A DNA stretch of 15,940 nucleotides from Cyanobacteria bacterium UBA11372 (lineage in GTDB: Bacteria; Cyanobacteriota; Cyanobacteriia; Cyanobacteriales; Aerosakkonemataceae). Positions within the stretch are counted from its first letter, which is position 1; every line of letters starts with the position of its first letter. The position numbers and the translations under genes are program-made. The notes below the pieces were generated by a model. That model saw nothing but the letters and a program-made list of their open reading frames with translations. It made no database searches and was not told where the DNA came from. This document shows positions 6,746 to 14,800 of the stretch, one piece after another. The stretch lies in contig DNGG01000239.1 of NCBI GenBank assembly GCA_003486675.1, forward strand, positions 1 through 15,940, written 5' to 3'.

Positions 6746-6751
6746 GAGGAG
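6746..6751 (+). promoter_or_regulatory. Shine-Dalgarno that fixes the start of the squalene/phytoene synthase gene
   Basis: GAGGAG lies 7 bases before ATG 6759. The frame extends back to 6618, but those 47 codons read through the spacer and match no family sequence, so 6759 is taken as the start. Confidence 0.8.
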
Positions 6752-6758
6752 CGAGCAA

Positions 6759-7577
6759 ATGGAATTGCGTCAAGATGCCTTGGAGATTCTCAAACAAACC
6801 AGTCGAACTTTTTACATCCCCATCAGTGGTTTGCCCCAAGGACTGCAAGAAGCCGTAGCATCGGCTTACCTGTGTATGCGTGCGATTGATGAAATTGAGG
6901 ATCATCCACTGCTAGATAACTCCGTCAAAGCAAAGCTGTTGCGAACAATTAGTCTGAAATTGCAAGCAGCCGTCGATCGCAGCAGTCTGGAAGATTTATC
7001 CCCGGCTTTGAAGAACCACCCCAGTCCGCTACCGGAAGTCACCTGGAGGGTAGGAGAATGGGCAGTCCTCGCCCCCGCAACCATTGCTCCTCGGATTTGG
7101 GATGCCACCGCCGCCATGGCAGATCGGATGGCTTATTGGTCCCAAACCAACTGGAAAATTCACACCGAAGCCGATCTAGATCGTTACACTTTTGGGGTAG
7201 CGGGTGCGGTGGGATTGTTACTTTCTGACTTGTGGGCTTGGTACGATGGCACCCAAACCAACCGCACCCACGCCATCGGCTTTGGTAGGGGCTTGCAAGC
7301 GGTTAACATTCTCCGCAACCATATGGAAGATCGTACCAGGGGTGTAGACTTCTTTCCCGATGGCTGGAATAAAGACCAGATGTACGCCTATGCCCGCCGC
7401 AACCTGTTTCTTGCCGACGCCTACACTCAAGCTTTGCCCCTCGGTCCAGCTTTAGATTTTTGCAAAATTCCCCTGACTTTGGCTTACGCCACCCTCGACG
7501 CCCTGGCGCACGGTGAAGAGAAACTCAGTCGCAGTGCGGTGATGGCTTTACTCGCCCAGGTGAGTGCCGGGAAGTAG
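6759..7577 (+). CDS. Squalene/phytoene synthase family protein, 272 aa
   Basis: The family joins two prenyl diphosphates head to head (farnesyl-PP to squalene, geranylgeranyl-PP to phytoene), a first step to hopanoids/sterols or carotenoids. The motifs visible are SRTFYIPI (residues 15-22), the first aspartate-rich motif DEIED (44-48) for Mg-diphosphate binding, DRYTFGVAGAVG (141-152), and the second motif region in NILRNHMEDRTRGVDFFP (183-200). In typical members the second motif reads D-x-x-E-D; here the first Asp is Asn187 (NHMED). This leaves Glu190 and Asp191 but may alter metal binding. The RGVDFFP form resembles the squalene-synthase side more than CrtB (RGRxYLP). At 272 aa it is a little short for CrtB (about 300). 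It stands alone; the next gene is a broken glycosyltransferase. Exact product is uncertain. Confidence 0.88.
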   Translation: MELRQDALEILKQTSRTFYIPISGLPQGLQEAVASAYLCMRAIDEIEDHPLLDNSVKAKLLRTISLKLQAAVDRSSLEDLSPALKNHPSPLPEVTWRVGEWAVLAPATIAPRIWDATAAMADRMAYWSQTNWKIHTEADLDRYTFGVAGAVGLLLSDLWAWYDGTQTNRTHAIGFGRGLQAVNILRNHMEDRTRGVDFFPDGWNKDQMYAYARRNLFLADAYTQALPLGPALDFCKIPLTLAYATLDALAHGEEKLSRSAVMALLAQVSAGK

Positions 7578-7593
7578 GTAAGAAAGCTCAAAA

Positions 7594-7715
7594 GCAGGTG
7601 GGCAGGTGAGCAGGTGAGTACAGGAGATGGGGAGCGAGCCAGCAGGGGAGATGGGGAGCAAGGGAGCAGCGGAGAATATAGATTCAAATTCCCCTCTGCT
7701 CGCCTGCCCACCTGC
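7594..7715. repeat. G-rich/C-rich inverted-repeat element at the 5' end of the glycosyltransferase remnant
   Basis: GCAGGTGGGCAGG (7594-7606) is perfectly complemented by CCTGCCCACCTGC (7703-7715). The left half is purine/G-rich, the right half pyrimidine/C-rich. An exact 18-mer, AGCAGGGGAGATGGGGAG (7641-7658), recurs at 9836-9853 inside the hybrid kinase gene, so the two places carry related elements. Confidence 0.75.
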
Positions 7716-8156
7716 TCGCTCGCTCCCCTGCCCGCTTTCTGGGTTGACTCGATCGCCTTGAGCGTCGGTTTAATTGTTCTCACCTTCGGTTTAGGCGATT
7801 ATGGATTTTACGAACCCCACGAAGGTCACTTTGCTGGCGTTGCCCGCGAGATGCTGCTGCGCGGCGATTGGGTAACGCCTACTCTCAACAAAGCCCCTTA
7901 TTTAAATAAGCCGCCGTTGCTGTACTGGCTAATTGCCACCAGTACGGCAACGTTTGGTTTTACCGAATATGCGGCGAGGTTGCCCGTGGCGATCGCTGGT
8001 TGGTTGGGCGCTGCGATCGCCTGGAAGTGGGCGCGGGAACTGTGGAACGTGAGTGCAGGGCGTGCCGCAGCTTTAATGCTGTTGAAAAATCGTCGATTTA
8101 AAAGTAGGGGCGGGTTTTACCAACCATTGATTGAAACCACGAGATATGCAAGTTAA
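7614..8156 (+). pseudogene. N-terminal fragment of an ArnT/PMT-type membrane glycosyltransferase
   Basis: Intact members are polytopic membrane enzymes that move a sugar from a polyprenyl-phosphate carrier to lipid or protein on the outer face of the inner membrane. Of the 180 codons, about 45-157 look like the family N-terminus: a hydrophobic segment (about 46-60), GFYEPHEGHFAGVAREM (64-80, with the acidic residues of the first outer loop), RGDWVTPTLN, KPPLLYWLIA, ARLPVAIAGW, WKWARELW. The first about 40 codons are the G-rich/C-rich repeat, which has replaced or overrun the true start. After ALMLL (near 8084) the family sequence ends and a repeat cassette follows with a stop at 8156. An intact gene would be over 500 aa. 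The C-terminal part reappears at about 8320-8526. Confidence 0.75.
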
Positions 8157-8190
8157 AGTAGCCCCTACAATATCCAGAAACCCGGTTTCT
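8104..8190. repeat. Repeat cassette separating the two glycosyltransferase fragments
   Basis: GTAGGGGC (8104-8111) faces GCCCCTAC (8161-8168), and next to it is the palindrome AGAAACCCGGTTTCT (8176-8190), a sister of the one at 877-891. Neither fragment's family sequence continues through here, so this stands in place of roughly 300 missing codons. Confidence 0.65.
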
Positions 8191-8715
8191 AGCTTCAGGG
8201 AGATTTACCAATCTCCTATCCCTGCTGGGTGGGTAGAAGGTAAGCCAGGAATTAGGTATCGCGTGGTGATGGTTTTAACTGATGGAGGTGGGAATCGGAT
8301 TCCTCCGGCGTTTCCGGGAGCGCGAGTGGGGTATGCGATCGCAAAAAACCAACTTCAGAAATATTGGCACAGTCCGCGTCCGGTACTTTTTGTTACCGAC
8401 TTTATGCGTCAGCCAAACGACTTGCTTGACCCTCAAAATCTTAACCTGCCCGATCGTCCAGGGCAACCTTTGCTAGCAATTGGTTCTAGAAAGCTTTACG
8501 GTAATCTAGCTGCAAGAAAACTTTGGTTTGTTGAGCCTACAAGAATCGAGATTTCATATGATGACAGGCTTTTCACCCATAAAAAAACTCTCCGCGTTTG
8601 GTGCGTCTTTGCCTCCGGTACGTCAGTGATGAGACAAAAGACAAAAGATCAGAGAAGCTATGACCAAAGGATAAATAAACCTGCCCCCAACTGTGCGTTA
8701 CCGATGCAACCATGA
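8131..8715 (+). pseudogene. C-terminal fragment of the same glycosyltransferase, in another frame
   Basis: A frame of 194 codons starts in the repeat cassette with no ribosome binding site. Residues about 64-132 (ARVGYAIAKNQLQKYW, VLFVTDFMRQP, LNLPDRPGQPLLAIGSRKLY) resemble the periplasmic C-terminal tail of cyanobacterial ArnT/PMT-like transferases, which often end near a final LW; here LAARKLW ends at 8526. What follows to the stop has no family look. The frame differs from the N-terminal fragment (8131 versus 7614), so no single protein can be made. The origin of about 8191-8320 is unclear. Internal deletion with a repeat insertion is the simplest reading; a misassembly cannot be ruled out. 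Confidence 0.5.
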
Positions 8716-8850
8716 TATGAGATGGCAGTTTATAATCTCTTCTAGAGAGTCTTACACCAACCTATAGCCCAGTAAAAGTGTTACATATAAATAATACTGC
8801 TAACCCCAATTTAATCTGTCTTTTTTAAAATCGTTGTCACCAAAAAAATT
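8716..8850 (+). promoter_or_regulatory. Upstream region of the hybrid kinase operon
   Basis: An AT-rich 135-base stretch precedes the kinase. AT-rich blocks such as TAAATAATA (near 8789) could hold a -10 box but no firm -35/-10 pair can be named. No Shine-Dalgarno precedes ATG 8851 (the bases before it are CACCAAAAAAATT), so translation is probably weak or A-rich-leader driven. Confidence 0.35.
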
Positions 8851-11800
8851 ATGATTTCTTTATCCGACGTTGCAATTACAGCCCAAATTTACGAAAGCCC
8901 TAATTCTGTGGTTTATCGAGGGACAAGAAACCAGGATAACAGGGCTGTAATTCTCAAAGTTCTCAAACAAGACTATCCCACCCCAGCCGAACTCGTGCGC
9001 TACAAGCAGGAATATGAAATCACCCACTCCTTAAATATAGAAGGAGTTATAAAAGCTTACGCCTTACAAGAGTATCAAAGAACTTTAGTCATCATTCTTG
9101 AAGATTTTGGCGCCGAATCCTTACAAAAATTAATCTGGGGGCAAGGAGGAAATCTGCCAATGCCCTTACCGGAATTCTTACGCCTCGCCATCAAGCTTGC
9201 AGAAATTTTGGGTTGCCTTCATGCAGCTAATATTATTCACAAAGATATTAACCCAAGCAATATCGTTTTAAACCCAAAAACTGGGCAAGTTAAAATTATC
9301 GACTTTGGCATTGCCACCAGATTAACCCGCACCAATCCCACCCTGTCTCATCCGAATGTTTTAGAAGGAACTTTAGCCTACATGTCGCCGGAACAAACGG
9401 GAAGGATGAACCGTTTTCTAGATTACCGCACCGACTTTTACTCCCTTGGCGTTACCTTCTACGAACTAATCACAGGACAGCGACCTTTTACGACCACTGA
9501 TGTACTGGAATTGGTGCATTGTCACATCGCCAAACAGCCAATTCCTCCCCATATTTTGACGGTAGAAGTACCCAAACCAGTTTCGGATATGATAATGAAA
9601 CTGATGGCGAAAACGGCTGAAGAAAGATATCAAAGTGCTTGGGGAATAGTAGCCGATTTAGAAGCATGTCTGAGACAGTTAGAAACAACGGGTAAAATTG
9701 AAGAATTCGCCATAGGTTCTCAAGATATTTCTGATAAATTTCAAATTCCCCAAAAACTTTATGGCAGAGAGCAAGAAATTGCCACCCTCCTAGCTGCTTT
9801 TAATCGAGTCGCCGGAGAAGAGGAGGGAGCAGGGGAGCAGGGGAGATGGGGAGATGGGGAAGACGGGGAAGAAATCACCAGCACTTCTTTATCCTCCACC
9901 TCCTCTTCACTCCCCGCGTCTCCCCCTCTCCCAATCTCCGCGTCTTCTTTCCCTCCTTGCCCCAATTCCCGCAACGAATTAATGCTGGTAGCAGGCTATT
10001 CCGGCATTGGTAAATCAGCACTGGTTGCCGAAATTTACAAACCAATAACTAAACGAAAAGGCTATTTTATTTCCGGAAAATTCGACCAATTTCAGCGAAA
10101 TATACCCTATTCGGCGGTTGTTAATGCTTTTGCTGGATTGGTGCGGCAGATATTAACCGAAAGTCAAGAGCGGTTAAACCAATGGCGAGCAAAAATATTA
10201 TCGGCGTTAGGTGCTAATAGCCAGGTGATTATTGATGTGATTCCCGAAGTGGAATTAATTGTGGGTAAACAACCTCCCCTGCCCGAATTGGGACCAACAG
10301 AAGCACAAAATCGCTTTAATTTGGTGTTTCAAAACTTTATTCGGGTATTTTGTTCTCCAGAACATCCCTTGGCGATTTTTCTCGATGATTTACAGTGGGC
10401 AGACACCGCCACGCTCAAATTAATTAAACTAATAATGACCGAGGGAAAAACTCAATATTTGTTTACGCTCGGGGCGTATCGAGATAACGAAGTGAACGCC
10501 AACCATCCCTTGATGATAACCCTTGATGAATTACGCCAGCAAGGTGCAATTATCAATCAAATTACCTTAGCTCCTTTAGCAATCAATTGCGTCAGGCAGA
10601 TAATTGCAGAGACGCTGCACAGCGACGTTGAAACCGTTAAACCTTTGGCAAATTTAATTTTCCGAAAAACTGGCGGCAATCCTTTTTTCGTGAATGAATT
10701 TCTCAAAACTCTATATGCCGAAAATTTGATTGCATTTAACCCAAATATATCTGGGCAAAGATGGAAGTGGAATTTAGCTCGGATTGAGGCAATTGGATTC
10801 ACGGATAATGTAGTGGACTTAATGATAAGTAAATTAAATAAGTTGCCTAAATCTACTCAAAATATGTTACGGATTGCCGCTTGTGTAGGAGGCGAATTCG
10901 ACTCAAATACTCTTTCCCTAATTAGTCAAAAGCCTTTAAAGAAGATCGATAAAATTCTATTTAATGCCGTTCAGTTAGGGTTAATTGTGCCGACAGCAAA
11001 CCTAGACGAGCAACTTTTAATTGAAAGCTACAAGTTTGGGCACGATCGCATTCAACAAGCGGCTTATGCTTTAATTAAAGATAAAGACAAAAAAGCGCTG
11101 CAATTACAAATTGGTCGATTGCTATTGCAGAATATTTCCACCGAAAGTCTATCAGAAGAAATATTTAAAATAGTCGATCATTTCAATCTTGGCGTTGAAC
11201 TTGTAACCGAGGTAGAAGAACGCCACAAAATAGCTGAATTAAATTTGATATCCGGGAAAAAAGCCAAGGCAGCAACGGCTTATGAATCAGCCGTCATTTA
11301 TTTGAGTTTGGGACGGGAAATTTTGGCAGAAAATAGTTGGGAAACCGAGTATGAATTGACCTTAAATCTGTATGTAGAAGCAGTTGAATCCGAGTATTTA
11401 AACACTAACTACAGCCAAGCAAAAATTCTATCGAATCTTGTCCTAAAACAAGCAAAAAAGGTAATAGAAAAAGTCCAAGTATATGAAATTATAATATTAT
11501 TATACAGCGCTCAAAATCAATTGCAACCGGCTATAGAAACTGGGTTGGAAGCGTTAGAAATGTTAGGGGTTTCCTTATCATTGTCGCAACCTCAAACCCT
11601 GTCGATGGAGGAACTGTATAACCTGCCAGAGATGACCGATTCCTATAAGCAGGCAGCCATGCGGATCTTAATGATGCTATTTGCTCCTAGTTATTCTAGC
11701 AATCCAGGACTGTTGCTACAGATTTCATTCACAATGGTCGAGCTATGTATCAACTATGGCAATTCGCCCCTGGCTGCTTACGCTTATGCTTTGTATGGCT

Positions 11801-14800
11801 TACTTTTATGTGGGGTACTCGAAGATATCGATTTGGGATATCAATTTGGCAAACTTTCTTTAAGGGTATTAGATAAATTTGATGCCAAAGAAATAAAATG
11901 TAGAGTTTACAACAAATTTAATTCTTTCATTATCCATTGGAAAGAGGCTGCCAGGAAATCATTAGAACCTTTGCGGGAAACCGTTCAAATCGGTCTAGAA
12001 ACTGGCGATATAGAATTTGCTTGTTATGCTTCACTTAACTATTGCATCAACCTTTTATTGGTAGGAGAGCCTTTGGAATATGTTGATAATCAAAACAGGC
12101 AATCTTGTAGCTTTATGCAAAATCTCAAACAGGATTTGCCTCTTGATGTCAACCAGCTATGGGCTGAATTTGTTGTTGATTTTATCGATAAAAAACCAGA
12201 TCCCAACCTCGGTGTAACAGAAAAAAAACTGACCAGGATGGTAGAGAATAATACAATTAGTTTTTTATATACTTTTTATCTGTTAAAAAGTATACTCAGT
12301 TATTTTTTTAAAGATACTGCTCAAGCTGTTGCGATCGCATCTGAAGCAGAAAAATACCAAGCTGGTTTATCCGGGTTGTTGCCGATTACCCAAATGCCTT
12401 TCTACTCTTCTCTGGCTCTGCTTTCCCATTACCCTAACGTCTCAAGCGAAGAGAAAATAGAATATCTCCAAAAAGTAGCTGCTAACCAAGAAAAACTGAA
12501 AAAATGGGCGGAACATGCTCCGATGAATTTTCAGCATAAATATGATTTAGTAGCAGCAGAAAAGGCCAGAATTTTAGGGGAAAATTGGTCAGCAGCGGAA
12601 CTTTACGAACGCGCGATTAAAGGCGCTAAAGAAAACGGATATCTCCACGAAGAGGCATTAGCTTATGAGTTAGCGGCAGAATTTTATTTGGCGCGGGGAA
12701 TGGACAAGATTGCCCAAACTTATATGACTGAAGCTCGCTATGGATACGTTCGCTGGCAAGCAAAGAGTAAGGTAAAGGATTTAGAGGAACGCTATCCTCA
12801 GTTTTTGGCGCAAAAGTCGCTAAGGCTCGACCAAAATACCACAACATCCAGCAGTAACTCAACTGCATCTAGCGTTTTAGATTTGAACAGCGTCCTCAAA
12901 GCTTCCCAAGCGCTTGGGAGTGAAATTGTCTTGGGAAACTTGTTAGCCAAGATGATGAAAATTGCGATCGAAAATGCGGGAGCGCAAACAGGTTATTTGA
13001 TTCTGCAACAGCGGGGAGAAGCTAGAAACGAGAACAGACAATGGGTAATTGAGGCATCGGGAACGATTGAATCCGAGCAAGTCCAGGTTTTACAATCGAT
13101 CCCGATGGGGGACTCGATACTGTCTACTGCAATTGTTAACTATGTAATCCGCACCCAAAAGAGTCTGGTTTTAGATGATGCGGCGAAAATAGATGGTTTT
13201 GCTGAAGATCCCTACATTGTCGAACGGCAACCTAAATCTATTTTATGTGCGCCGCTGTTAAATCAAGGCCACCTGGTGGGTATTCTATATCTAGAAAACA
13301 ATCTGACAACTGGGGCATTTACACCCCAGCGACTAGAAGTTTTGAATCTGTTATCTTCCCAAGCGGCTATTTCAATTCAAAATGCTAAACTTTATGCCCA
13401 GTTGCGCGAAAGCGAGAGCAAGTTGACGCAATTTTTAGAAGCTGTACCCGTTGGGATAGCTGTATTTTCTCCCAATGGTCAAATCTCTTACATGAATCAG
13501 ACGGGACAGGATATAGTCGGTCAAGGTGCTAGATCTGAAGCGACACGGGAAGAATTAGCTTCAACTTATCAACTCTATATTGCGGGAACCGATCAAATAT
13601 ACCCCAGCGAACAAATGCCAGCAATGCTAGCTCTCAAGGGTGAAACTGTAAGGATTGATGATATGGAGGTACATCGCGATGGAAAAATTATACCCTTGGA
13701 GGTGATATCTACACCAGTTTTCGACGAAAAAGGAAATATTATATATTCGATTAATGCCTTTGCTGACATCACCGAACGCAAACAGGCAGAGAAACTCTTA
13801 GCAGATTACAATCGAATTTTACAGAAGCAGGTGCAAGAGCGGACTTTGGAATTACAGCGGGAAATTGAGGAGCGAAAACGAGCAGAGAAAGCGGCTTTGG
13901 CAGCAAGCGAAGCTAAAAGTACTTTTTTGGCGAATATGAGCCACGAATTGCGTAGTCCGCTCAACGCGATTCTCGGTTTTGCTGAGTTGATGAGTCGCTC
14001 CCAGGACATCCCCCCAGAACAGCAAGATAGCCTCAGCATCATTACTCGCAGCGGGCAACACTTACTAGCGCTGATCAACCAAGTGTTAGATTTATCCAAA
14101 ATCGAAGCAGGACGTATAACGCTTAACGAAGTTAACTTCGACTTGCATAGCCTGCTATTAGACTTGGAAAATATGTACCAGCTCAAGGCTCAGGAAAAGG
14201 AATTGCAGTTGGTGTTTAATAAAACTCCAGAGGTGCCGCAATATATTCGTACAGATGAGGTAAAGTTACGCCAAGTGTTGATTAACCTGGTTTCTAACGC
14301 GATTAAATTTACCTCTTCAGGCGGCGTATCGGTGCGGGTAGCCTTGGTAAATGCCCCACCCGCCACAGTCGCCCCTACACAGGGGGAAGGCTCGGAAGAC
14401 ATTACCAATTACCAATTACCAATTACCAATTACCGATTGCAGTTTGAAGTTGAAGACACGGGGTGCGGGATTGCAGCTAGTGAATTAGAAACATTATTTG
14501 AAGCGTTTGTGCAAACGACAGCAGGCAAAGAATCCCAGGAAGGTACGGGTTTGGGATTGACAATTAGCCGCAAATTTGTAGAGATGATGGGAGGTGAAAT
14601 GACGGTTAGCTCGCAAGTGGGCAAGGGGAGTATTTTTAAGTTTGAGATTGAGGCGATCGCAATTGCTAGCGCCTCGATGGAACGCTTGCCAATCACCCGC
14701 AGCGCGATCGCATTAGCCGCCAACCAACCAGAATATCGCATCCTGATCGTGGATGATAATGGGGTTAACCGCAAACTGCTGTTCAAGATGCTTTCCCCCT

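Larger units (their letters stand above)
5962..6758. other. Repeat-rich 800-base spacer between divergent genes
   Basis: No gene is supported; the 83-aa plus frame at 6317-6568 covers a hairpin and repeat copies and has no ribosome binding site or family look. Visible are a 9-bp tandem repeat (6064-6090), an ACTTGCGTAAGT-type dispersed sequence near 6178-6190, two facing copies of a TATCATGTCCG repeat (6221-6231, 6312-6322), a 16-bp imperfect tandem (6258-6289) and a strong hairpin (6375-6403). A short CCCGC/GCGGG hairpin is at 6646-6657. Promoters of both flanking genes must lie in this stretch but no clear -35/-10 pair can be named. Confidence 0.6.

Noticed and set aside
6618..6758. Longer N-terminus for the squalene/phytoene synthase gene
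   Set aside because: The 47 extra codons have no family similarity and lie upstream of a good GAGGAG site for ATG 6759.
8282..8476. Small frames over the glycosyltransferase C-terminal remnant
   Set aside because: The frame of 8131-8715 carries the family-like sequence; the others are shadows.
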